A stretch of DNA of 20,016 bases. Source: a virus. The notes under the pieces were generated by a model, which saw nothing but the letters and a program-made list of their open reading frames with translations, made no database searches and was not told the origin of the DNA. Location of the stretch: the IMG/VR virus record IMGVR_UViG_3300039412_000175, positions 1-20,016 of that record; one strand, given 5' to 3'. The position numbers were made by a program, and so were the translations under genes. Each line of letters starts with the position of its first letter. The stretch's first letter is position 1. This document shows, piece after piece, positions 6,471 through 12,570 of this stretch.

Positions 6471-7219
6471 TGAAAATCAAGGTCGAGGTCCACGTTCTCT
6501 ACTACTACGAGCACTGGCTGCTGCCGTACATCATCCGGCACTACCGGACGTTCGCGCAAAAGGTGGTCATCCACAACGCGGGGCAGCCCTTGAAGCTGCG
6601 CCCGGCCAAGGGCGTCGTCATTGTGCCGTGGGACTGCCCCGAGGTGAGCAATTCGCGGTACATGGAGCTGTGCAATTCCTGCTGGAAGGGCACGAACGCC
6701 GACTGGGTGATCGTGGTGGATGCCGACGAGTTCATCTGGTTCCCCGAGGGCGCGGCGAAGACGCTGGCGGCGTACATGAAGAAAGGGGCCGCCGTCATCA
6801 AGACGCACGGATTTGAGATGTTTTCGGGGCGGCTCCCGACCGGCCCCGGCCAGATTTACGACGAGATCAAGTTTGGCGCGCCCGACGACAAGTGGTACGC
6901 GAAGCCCTGCCTGTTCAACCCCAAGCTCGTCAGGGACTCGGCCCTCGGCATCGGCCAGCACGAGGCGGACCCGGTGCTGCACGACGGGCGCAAGCTGCGC
7001 GTCGGGCACGACTGGCCCTTCGCCACGCCGCCCGCCTACTTCCTGCACTACCACCAGATCGGACCGGCGGAGGAGATTGCCCGGCGGTACGAGGGCAACA
7101 TCGAGCGCATGTGCGCCGAGAACCGGGAGAAGGGCTGGGGCAACCTCAAGAAGGGGATGGTGCATGTGAGGGAGAAGCGCGACTATATCTTCCCCCTGCT
7201 GGACCAAGTGGTGCCGTGA
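6470..7219 (+). CDS. glycosyltransferase (Glyco_tranf_2_4 / GT92-like)
   Basis: ATG at 6470 overlaps the preceding TAA (TAATG). The 249-residue protein shows features of the group in which acceptors are elongated by GT-A enzymes with a D-x-D-E-F signature: an N-terminal YYYEHWLLPYIIRHYRTF (compare the hNE..~L~~wl.yh pattern), KVVIHNAGQP strand, SNSRYMELCNSCWKG, and DWVIVVDADEFIWFPEG with D84-x-D86-E87-F88. Later landmarks are KTHGFEMFSGRLP, KPCLFNPK and a conserved-looking GIGQHEAD ... FLHYHQIG with histidines in the positions typical of the family. It appears soluble and complete. Coupled by TGATG to the next methyltransferase gene, suggesting consecutive use in one pathway. Confidence 0.77.
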   Translation: MKIKVEVHVLYYYEHWLLPYIIRHYRTFAQKVVIHNAGQPLKLRPAKGVVIVPWDCPEVSNSRYMELCNSCWKGTNADWVIVVDADEFIWFPEGAAKTLAAYMKKGAAVIKTHGFEMFSGRLPTGPGQIYDEIKFGAPDDKWYAKPCLFNPKLVRDSALGIGQHEADPVLHDGRKLRVGHDWPFATPPAYFLHYHQIGPAEEIARRYEGNIERMCAENREKGWGNLKKGMVHVREKRDYIFPLLDQVVP

Positions 7220-7779
7220 TGGAAACCCTCACCCAACTCGCCAAGCGGTTTCCTACGACCGACAAGGGGACCATCCACTCCTACCTTGAGGTGTACGAGG
7301 AGCTGTTTGCGCGGTGGCGCCTCTTGCCCATCAAGCTGCTGGAAATCGGCGTGGACACGGGCGACTCGCTCAGGCTGTGGGACGCCTATTTCCCGAATGG
7401 CAGGGTCTTTGGCTGCGACAACAACCCCAAGGCGTACAAGGATGACCGGGTGAAGATCATGGACGCCACCAACTGCTACGAGGTGGAGACGGCGTTTGGC
7501 GGTATCTTTTTCGACATCATCATTGACGATGCGAGCCACCGCATCTGGGACCAGATCGCCATCTACCGGAACCTCTCCCCGCACCTGTTCAAGGACGGCA
7601 TCTACGTCATCGAGGACGTGGCCGACTTGGACAGCCCGCCGCGCATCGGCACGCGACCCAACCGCGACGTGTACTTGAACCTTGACCCCACCCGGCAGGT
7701 CGAACTCATCGACCGCCGGCACATCAACCACCGGTTTGACGACGTGCTGCTTGTCATCCGGGATTTTTTCTACTCATGA
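7219..7779 (+). CDS. class I SAM-dependent methyltransferase (macrocin/mycinamicin-O-MT-like)
   Basis: A 186-residue enzyme starting at the TGATG overlap. It begins with the TDKGTIHSYLEVYEELF block characteristic of CmcI/MycE-type sugar O-methyltransferases, then KLLEIGVDTGDSLRLWDAYF (motif I at E42-x-G44 and G48), VFGCDNNP (D67 as ribose-binding acid), and FDIIIDDASHRIWDQ with D103, D104 and H107 in the expected metal/catalytic positions. LFKDGIYVIEDV follows, as usual in the group. It is only distantly like the methyltransferase at 5212, so the two are probably not a recent duplication but two different activities. Because relatives methylate sugar hydroxyls on glycosylated natural products, sugar O-methylation fits the neighbours; the real substrate is unknown. 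Confidence 0.8.
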   Translation: METLTQLAKRFPTTDKGTIHSYLEVYEELFARWRLLPIKLLEIGVDTGDSLRLWDAYFPNGRVFGCDNNPKAYKDDRVKIMDATNCYEVETAFGGIFFDIIIDDASHRIWDQIAIYRNLSPHLFKDGIYVIEDVADLDSPPRIGTRPNRDVYLNLDPTRQVELIDRRHINHRFDDVLLVIRDFFYS

Positions 7780-8603
7780 ACTTCGTCCAAGTAAGACTGG
7801 CCGGCGGCCTCGGCAACCAGATGTTCGAGTACAGCTTCGCCCGCGCCTACGCTGAAAAGCACGGCTTCGAGCTGCGCTGCCTGACCGGCATCCTGCACAA
7901 GTTTTTTGTCCTCCCGCCCAACGCCCCGGCGGACCAAGACCTGCCCGAGAGGCCCAACACCGAGTGCGAGAAGTGGGACGGCGAGAGCAGCGTCACCATC
8001 ATCGGCATGGGGCAGATGCAGAAGAACCTCGACTATTACTCGAAGGCCAAGGTACGGGAGTGGTTCACGCTGCGCCCGGAGTACGCGGAACTCGTCAAGG
8101 ACGTGCCCGCGATGGAGCTGGTCGCCAACGTGCGGGAGGGGGACTATACCTATTCCTGCAACCCGCTGGTGCTGATTGACCGCAATTCCTTCTTGGATGC
8201 CTGCGACCAGTACGGCCTCGACAAGTCGAAGCTCTATTTCCTCGACGGTGAGACGCACTATCGCATCCCGCAGATCGAGGTCGGAAAGCCGTGGAACGAA
8301 CTTGACGACTACGAAAAGGGCAAGCTGGAGGGAGACAAGTGCCGCCTCGACTGGCTGCCCGACTGGGCGGTGCTCCTGCGCGCCAAGGTGCTCCTGCGGC
8401 CCAACTCGACCTTCTCGTGGTGGGGCGCGGAACTGGGAACGCACGAGCGCGTGTTCTGCCCCGACCTGTCGGGGGTGGACCCGGACGCCGGCATCGCCGG
8501 CCTCCTGCGCAAGCCGCAGAAGGTGCCCTTTGTCGAGGGCAACCACACGCCGATGGCTCGGGGCTACTGGTTCTGCACGGAACTCCGCCTCAAGGAAACA
8601 TGA
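7776..8603 (+). CDS. GT11 family glycosyltransferase (alpha-1,2-fucosyltransferase-like)
   Basis: The 275-residue product starts at an ATGA overlap and opens with VQVRLAGGLGNQMFEYSFAR (G10-G11-L12-G13-N14-Q15), the hallmark of GT11, a GT-B family that transfers fucose from GDP-fucose to galactose or related acceptors. Near the C-terminus, LRPNSTFSWWGAELG (R208 to G221) is the second family hallmark. The middle motif, normally HxRRGDY and contacting the GDP part, is NVREGDY here (residues 118-124): first His is Asn and the second Arg is Glu, while the first Arg and GDY remain. Activity may therefore be altered, or use another donor. Length is slightly short for the family (about 280-300). It implies a host with a GDP-sugar such as GDP-fucose available, since no synthesis genes are in the window. 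Confidence 0.85.
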   Translation: MNFVQVRLAGGLGNQMFEYSFARAYAEKHGFELRCLTGILHKFFVLPPNAPADQDLPERPNTECEKWDGESSVTIIGMGQMQKNLDYYSKAKVREWFTLRPEYAELVKDVPAMELVANVREGDYTYSCNPLVLIDRNSFLDACDQYGLDKSKLYFLDGETHYRIPQIEVGKPWNELDDYEKGKLEGDKCRLDWLPDWAVLLRAKVLLRPNSTFSWWGAELGTHERVFCPDLSGVDPDAGIAGLLRKPQKVPFVEGNHTPMARGYWFCTELRLKET

Positions 8604-9220
8604 GCATCGAGGTTTGCATCGCCCGCTTCAAGGAGCGGCTGGGCTGGACGCGGTTCCTGCGCCCTGATGCCAAGCTCACCATCTACAACATGGGACCGGA
8701 TGAGGTGACGGGCTCGCTGTTCCTGCCCGACATCGGCAAGGCGTCCGATCCCTACGCCCACCTGCATCACATCCTCAGCCGCTATGACTGGCTGGCTGAC
8801 TGGAACTTCTTCATCCAAGGCGATCCCTTCGACCACGAGCCCAACATCGTCGCCATCATCAACCGGTGGCCCTCGCCGCAGGGCTTCCTAGAGTATTCCC
8901 CCGAGCCGGGGCTGCATTTTCTCGGCCCCACCTCGACCATGGATGTGGAGCGGACCTGCTGGACCGGCAAGCCCATGACGGTCAATGACCGCGTAACGCT
9001 CCTATGGCGGGAACTCTACGACTGCGACCCGCCCGACCCCATGCGGTTTCATCCGGGGTTCCACTTTGCCGCAACGCGGGAACTGCTCCGCACGCGCAGC
9101 CGGGCCTTTTACGAGCGGCTGCTGGCCCTCATTCAGGCCAGTGACATGGGGCCGTGGGAGTGCGAGCGTCTGCTGGGATCACTTTGGCTCCATCAGTACA
9201 CCAATCAAACGAGGATTTGA
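8600..9220 (+). CDS. DUF3431 family protein, copy 1
   Basis: A 206-residue protein coupled to the GT11 gene by ATGA; the frame upstream of 8600 is a shadow. It has the DUF3431 pattern: an early VCIARFKERLGWTRFL, LTIYNMGP strand, an LHHILSRYDWLADWNFFIQGDPFDH core (L55 to H79), and RFHPGFHFAATRELLRTRSRAFYERL, then a WECERLLGSLW end. DUF3431 proteins lie in polysaccharide and glycosylation loci and resemble glycosyltransferases in layout, but I know of no proven reaction. The family is about this length, so the gene looks complete. With its tandem partner at 9224 it closes the cassette. A sugar-transfer role is an inference from context. Confidence 0.78.
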   Translation: MSIEVCIARFKERLGWTRFLRPDAKLTIYNMGPDEVTGSLFLPDIGKASDPYAHLHHILSRYDWLADWNFFIQGDPFDHEPNIVAIINRWPSPQGFLEYSPEPGLHFLGPTSTMDVERTCWTGKPMTVNDRVTLLWRELYDCDPPDPMRFHPGFHFAATRELLRTRSRAFYERLLALIQASDMGPWECERLLGSLWLHQYTNQTRI

Positions 9221-9223
9221 CCC

Positions 9224-9889
9224 ATGAACGAACTGGTTATTGCCCGCTACCGGGAGGGTGCCGAGCTGCTGGGGTGGCTTGGCCGCCTCCGTCCTGGCAT
9301 CAAGATCACCATCTACAACAAGGGAGGGCTGGGGGTGCCGGGAGAGATTCCGCTGCCCAACGTGGGGCTGGAGGACCACACCTTCCTGCACCACATCATC
9401 ACCAACTACGACCACCTCGCGGACTGGACGTGGTTTTCGCAGGCCAACCCGTTTGACGGGTGTCAAAACGCGCCGGAGGTCATCAACATCTTCCCGGTCT
9501 CGGCGGTCGCGGCCTGCCTCACCCCCGTGACCGGGGTTTATTTCTTCGCCTCGTGCGAACCCCACCGCGTCGAGGGGCTGTGCTACGGGCATGTCTGGGA
9601 CCGGGCGGTGTGGGAAATCTTCGTGCAGCTGTTCCATTGCCCGGCGCCGCCCATCATGTACTTTTCGCCGCACCCCTTCTTCGTCGCCTCACGGAAGGCG
9701 CTGCTCACGCGCAGCAAGGCTTTCTACGAGAAGTGCCAGGAAATCCTGCTGACCCGCCCGATTGTGCCGGGCGCCACCTTCTATGGCCCGAGCCATCCGG
9801 GGTCCGAGGTCTCGGCAGGGGCGTGGGAGTGGGAGCGGTTCTGGGACCAGCTGTGGAAGCGGGAACACACCCCGTATGTGAAGTATTGA
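9224..9889 (+). CDS. DUF3431 family protein, copy 2
   Basis: A 221-residue paralogue of the preceding gene, starting three bases after its stop, with a GAGG site 13 bases upstream of the ATG. Shared landmarks line up almost residue for residue: VIARYREG, RPGIKITIYNKG, LHHIITNYDHLADWTWFSQANPFDG (F54 to G79), SPHPFFVASRKALLTRSKAFYEK, and WEWERFWDQLW at the end. The Q-G-D-P-F-D-H motif of copy 1 is Q-A-N-P-F-D-G here at the same residue numbers (73-79), so the acidic residue is lost. Copy 2 also carries an extra PGATFYGPSHPG loop before the C-terminal helix. This pattern fits an old tandem duplication with divergence in specificity or loss of activity in one copy. Last gene before the non-coding leader. 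Confidence 0.78.
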   Translation: MNELVIARYREGAELLGWLGRLRPGIKITIYNKGGLGVPGEIPLPNVGLEDHTFLHHIITNYDHLADWTWFSQANPFDGCQNAPEVINIFPVSAVAACLTPVTGVYFFASCEPHRVEGLCYGHVWDRAVWEIFVQLFHCPAPPIMYFSPHPFFVASRKALLTRSKAFYEKCQEILLTRPIVPGATFYGPSHPGSEVSAGAWEWERFWDQLWKREHTPYVKY

Positions 9890-10070
9890 TTTTGGGGCTT
9901 GACTTTGGTGGGAAAAGACTTTTTCCCTTCCAGTTAGAGGACAACTGAGGGATACCCCCGCCTAGCGGGGACCGGAGGCGCCTCGGACTTGAGATGCCGA
10001 GAACCGGACCGGGATTTCCCCGACACTCCGGGGGCAGGCTAACCGCCATTTTTGCAGGGAAAGTTTTACC
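9890..10070 (+). promoter_or_regulatory. structured non-coding leader upstream of the capsid gene
   Basis: The longest stretch without a gene in the window (181 bases). Several potential hairpins follow one another: 9910-9916 with 9921-9927 (7 bp, loop GACT); 9924-9928 with 9948-9952 enclosing 9931-9935 with 9943-9947; 9956-9961 with 9965-9970 (6 G-C pairs, 3-base loop); 9982-9986 with 9997-10001; and 10018-10022 with 10029-10033. The first two share bases 9924-9927 and so cannot form together. No convincing sigma-70 promoter is seen. A purine-rich CAGGGA lies 11-16 bases before the ATG at 10071. Likely role: leader and possible promoter or processing region that sets high expression of the capsid gene apart from the glycan cassette. 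That is inference. Confidence 0.5.
9910..9952 (+). promoter_or_regulatory. two mutually exclusive hairpins
   Basis: Hairpin A pairs GGGAAAA (9910-9916) with TTTTCCC (9921-9927) around GACT. Hairpin B pairs TCCCT (9924-9928) with AGGGA (9948-9952) and CAGTT (9931-9935) with AACTG (9943-9947), with a two-base bulge at 9929-9930 and a seven-base loop. Bases 9924-9927 are needed by both. Forming A is favoured first during transcription; B could replace it later. This is a direct reading of base complementarity, without energy calculation. Confidence 0.45.
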
Positions 10071-10982
10071 ATGCCTTCAGGTGTAATGACGCTGCCCCCC
10101 CATTACGAGCCGACGTTCAACACGAACTGGCTCATGATTATGGCGCAGCAGATCGACCATCGCTTGGCCGGTCACTATGTTTCCGACACGATTGTCGGCA
10201 ACGAAAAGCGGTATGACCAGATGGGTTCGCAGTCCTACGGGATGTCCCAGATTACGGCGCGGGCCGCAGTCACGGAACCGTCCGACGTGCCGAGCTCCAT
10301 CCGCTGGGTCATTCCGACCGGCTTCCAGAAAGCCTCATGGATCGACGAGCATGACCCCATCCTCCTCGGTTCATTGCCTGATCCGCAGAGCCCGATTGCG
10401 ATGAATCACGCCATCGCGGTCAACCGGCTCAAGGACCAGTTACTCATCAACGCGGCGCTGGGCACGAACCAGACCGGGGCGCAGGGCAACCTGAACCCCA
10501 CGCCGCTGCCTAGCGCGCAGCAGATCGGCGTACAGTATCCCGGCTCATCGAATACGGGCATGACGCTCGCCAAGATGATCCAAGGGCTGTACCTCCTCGA
10601 CAGCAATGACGTGCCGGAAACGGATCGCGTCATGGTCTATGCGGCCAAGCAGCTGTACGACCTGCTGCTCAACGTGGATCAGGTGGACAACGTGCTCTAC
10701 AACGACGTGCGCGCCCTCATGCAGGGCCGGCTGACCGAGTTCCTTGGCTTCCATTGGATTCGGACGCAGCTCCTGCCCACCGTGGGCACCCCGTCGATCC
10801 GGAGCTGCCTGCTCTACCAGAAGAAATTCCTGCTCCTTGGCACCACCAAGGACATGACGACCCGCATGGACATCCTGCCCATGCAGAGTCACGCGATTCA
10901 GGTGCGGACCACCTACTTCGCCGGGGGCACCCGGCTGGAGGAGGCCGGGGTCGTGCTGATCGCCTGCGACGAAACGCAGTAA
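10071..10982 (+). CDS. major capsid protein
   Basis: A 303-residue protein with the features of the podovirus capsid family sometimes called Phage_capsid_2 (HK97-like fold): a short N-terminal part with TNWLMIMAQQIDHRLAGHY, a glycine/serine turn region with AVTEPSDVPSSIRWVIPTG, then ASWIDEHDPIL (W90, D92, D95), the D-P spacing usual before the spine helix, and NHAIAVNRLKDQLLINAALG (from N118) as that helix. The C-terminal half holds DRVMVYAAKQLYDLLL, MQGRLTEFLGFHWIRTQLLP and ends in beta strands with RTTYFAGGTRLEEAGVVLIAC. It forms the icosahedral shell with the scaffold at 2881, probably folded with help of the GroES-like protein. The start is clear because the frame begins right after the non-coding leader. 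Length is compact for the family, and no protease or cleavage site is evident. Confidence 0.82.
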   Translation: MPSGVMTLPPHYEPTFNTNWLMIMAQQIDHRLAGHYVSDTIVGNEKRYDQMGSQSYGMSQITARAAVTEPSDVPSSIRWVIPTGFQKASWIDEHDPILLGSLPDPQSPIAMNHAIAVNRLKDQLLINAALGTNQTGAQGNLNPTPLPSAQQIGVQYPGSSNTGMTLAKMIQGLYLLDSNDVPETDRVMVYAAKQLYDLLLNVDQVDNVLYNDVRALMQGRLTEFLGFHWIRTQLLPTVGTPSIRSCLLYQKKFLLLGTTKDMTTRMDILPMQSHAIQVRTTYFAGGTRLEEAGVVLIACDETQ

Positions 10983-10983
10983 C

Positions 10984-10989
10984 AGGAGG
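10984..10989 (+). promoter_or_regulatory. strong Shine-Dalgarno site
   Basis: AGGAGG followed by an A-rich spacer of 11 bases (AGAAAATTACC) before the ATG at 11001. It is the clearest ribosome binding site in the window and shows the 18-base gap between capsid and the next gene serves initiation. The TTACC just before the ATG is shared with the capsid gene start at 10071. Confidence 0.8.
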
Positions 10990-11000
10990 AGAAAATTACC

Positions 11001-11636
11001 ATGGCTACACCTATTACACGTTACGCGCAGATCGCGTTTGAGCAGATTCCCTTCGCCAACTATCCCGGCGGCGGCCCGATTGCACAGGGCACCACCCCGT
11101 TCGGGAATGTCGGCTTCAACGATCCGGGTCTGGAGATCGGCAATGTCCGCGAGGTCACGGCCATCTACCAGATGTACGGCAATGAGGCTTCCTCGGACAT
11201 CATCAACCTCTATCTGGCGCAGCCGGGCACGATGGTCAGTCCGGTGGGCACGGTGTCCGGCAGCGGTGCTTCCGGTGGCAATCCCACCGTGAGCGGCGTG
11301 GCCGCCACCCTGGTCCTGTCAGTCGGTGACGATGATGTCACGGGCTCCGGCCTCGTGTCGAATCCTACCCAGAACCCGGCGGTCACGGACGGGGCCTCCC
11401 CCGTTCGTTATTCGGCCCCCATCACCGTCTCCACGGGCGTGACCAATCCGGTCAGCTTCGCGGGCGGCACGGCCCAGATCAATCCCTACCAGATTGGTGC
11501 CACGGCGGTGGAGCCGCAGGGCGCCAATCCGCTGACTGGCGTGGGCGGCTCTTGGATTCAGGCTTACCTCAACAAGGTCGCCACCCCGACGGCGGGCGCG
11601 GCACTCGTGTTCCGGCTCAAGATCATCAAGCCCTAA
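11001..11636 (+). CDS. probable head decoration or head-fibre protein
   Basis: A 211-residue protein directly after the capsid gene with its own strong Shine-Dalgarno site, so probably made in high amount. The N-terminal 75 residues are globular-looking (RYAQIAFEQIPFANYPGGG, FNDPGLEIGNVREVTAIYQMYG). The remainder is strongly Gly/Ser/Thr/Val/Pro-rich with alternating beta pattern (SPVGTVSGSGASGGNPTVSG, YSAPITVSTGVTNPV), ending in the strand VFRLKIIKP. No cysteine, signal peptide or membrane helix is seen. Proteins in this place in related phages are often decoration or head-stabilising proteins; I do not recognise the family, so this is from position and composition. Its many exposed Ser/Thr residues make it a plausible glycan acceptor for the cassette at 4451-9889, which is speculation. 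Confidence 0.6.
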   Translation: MATPITRYAQIAFEQIPFANYPGGGPIAQGTTPFGNVGFNDPGLEIGNVREVTAIYQMYGNEASSDIINLYLAQPGTMVSPVGTVSGSGASGGNPTVSGVAATLVLSVGDDDVTGSGLVSNPTQNPAVTDGASPVRYSAPITVSTGVTNPVSFAGGTAQINPYQIGATAVEPQGANPLTGVGGSWIQAYLNKVATPTAGAALVFRLKIIKP

Positions 11637-11651
11637 ACCACCAACCATTCC
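11635..11651 (+). repeat. C-rich element, fourth copy
   Basis: AAACCACCAACCATTCC matches 2859-2875 at 16 of 17 positions and begins at the stop codon of the decoration-like gene. Unlike the other copies it is not next to a start codon: 26 bases separate it from the 7-codon ORF and 73 from the tail gene. Just downstream, 11656-11668 (AGGGGTTAGGGGG) is close to the reverse complement of the shared core. Confidence 0.5.
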
Positions 11652-11676
11652 CCACAGGGGTTAGGGGGACTTAGAC

Positions 11677-11716
11677 AATGGCCCGCTCATTCTATCGCTA
11701 GGGTGGGCGGGTCATT
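11677..11716 (+). terminator. hairpin with T-run between head and tail genes
   Basis: AATGGCCCGC (11677-11686) can pair with GCGGGTCATT (11707-11716) over ten positions, one a G-T wobble, with a 20-base loop, followed by C-A-TTTT-A-T at 11717-11724. The stem is good but the loop is long and the T-run short, so it would be a leaky terminator at best. The position, after the capsid block and before tail tubular A, equals that of Tphi in T7. It lies against the tail gene ATG at 11725, so an effect on translation is equally possible. Confidence 0.45.
11678..11701 (+). CDS. possible 7-codon leader ORF (MARSFYR)
   Basis: An ATG ten bases after a purine-rich AGGGGG (11663-11668) opens a reading frame of seven codons ending with TAG at 11699-11701. 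It covers the left arm and most of the loop of the hairpin at 11677-11716, so a translating ribosome would prevent the stem from forming. The tail gene at 11725 has only a distant G-rich site upstream and might be coupled to this minigene. The ORF is short enough to be chance. Confidence 0.25.
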   Translation: MARSFYR

Positions 11717-11724
11717 CATTTTAT

Positions 11725-12570
11725 ATGCAGCTTCTCTCCGTCACCGACATTTGCAACCTCGCCCTGCTGCGCCTCGGGCAGCGCAAGATCGCCGCCATCA
11801 CCGACCAGACGGACGGCAACGCCATCGCCTGCAATGTCGGGTACGGGCAGGCCCTTGGCGAGGTCTCGCGGGCGCAGCCGTGGAGCTGCCTGAAGAAGCG
11901 GGCCTTCTTGGGCCAGCTGCCGGCGAACCTGACCGCCTCGCCCGCCATCTACCCGCCCGTCCCCTCGACCGCCACCACGTGGGTGCCGGGGACGGCCTAC
12001 GCGGTCAACGCCTACGTCATCTACGCGGGATACCTTTACCAGTGCCTCATCGCCAACACGGCCAGCACGAGCTTTGCCTACGACCTGACGCGGGGGTGCT
12101 GGTTCCAAACTGACACCTATTCGCCCAACTACCTTGGGCCGCCGCAGGGCAATGCCGGCTCGCTCTACGAGTGGACCTACGGCTACGAGCTGCCGGGCGA
12201 TTTCGTCCTGCTCGTGGAACTCAACGGGGTCTGCCAGTGGGGCAGCCACGTTGGGCGCACCTGCGAAATCTACCAGAAGGGGCTCTACACGAACGCGGCC
12301 TCCGCCAACATCAAGTACAGCCGGTGGGAGCCGGACCCGACGAACTACGACCCGCTTTTCACCGGGGCCTTGGTCCTCAACCTCGCCTGCATCATCGCCA
12401 CGTCCCTGCGCAAGGACGACGCCCGGCTTTCCCTCACGCTCCGTCAGGAGTACAAGGATTACTTGTGTGAAGCGCGGCAAAAAGACGGGGCGGAGATCAA
12501 GCCGCGCCGTTACAATCCCGTCAGCGAGTCGCGCTTCGTGCGCTCGCGCTGGAACTCGACCAACGGCTGA
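11725..12570 (+). CDS. tail tubular protein A-like (T7 gp11-like adaptor) with carbohydrate-binding insert
   Basis: The 281-residue product begins VTDICNLALLRLGQRKIAAI and continues with QALGEVSRAQPWSCLKKRA, the two helices typical of gp11/gp4-like head-tail adaptors that bind the portal. The C-terminal half has YEWTYGYELPGDFVLLVELNG, the usual Y-x-Y-x-L-P pattern, then ALVLNLACIIATSLRKDD and an EYKDYLCEARQKDG helix with a basic end. Between these, residues 86-126 form an inserted module: W-V-P-G-T-A-Y, VIYAGYLYQCLIANT and a closing GCWF. This is the pattern of CBM5/12-type (chitin-binding-like) repeats. Similar modules occur three times in the next gene. The usual proteins are near 200 residues; the insert and its linkers account for much of the excess. 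Coupled by TGATG to the next gene. Confidence 0.8.
   Translation: MQLLSVTDICNLALLRLGQRKIAAITDQTDGNAIACNVGYGQALGEVSRAQPWSCLKKRAFLGQLPANLTASPAIYPPVPSTATTWVPGTAYAVNAYVIYAGYLYQCLIANTASTSFAYDLTRGCWFQTDTYSPNYLGPPQGNAGSLYEWTYGYELPGDFVLLVELNGVCQWGSHVGRTCEIYQKGLYTNAASANIKYSRWEPDPTNYDPLFTGALVLNLACIIATSLRKDDARLSLTLRQEYKDYLCEARQKDGAEIKPRRYNPVSESRFVRSRWNSTNG

Noticed and set aside
4451-9889. Reading the cassette as DNA-base glycosylation (as in T4)
   Set aside because: No base-hydroxylating or nucleotide-modifying enzyme is in the window and the transferases resemble protein or polysaccharide enzymes; kept only as a remote option.
9899-9927. Sigma-70 promoter starting at TTGACT (9899-9904)
   Set aside because: At 17-18 bases spacing the -10 position reads TTTCCC or TTCCCT, with no TATAAT-like match, and the region is taken up by a hairpin.
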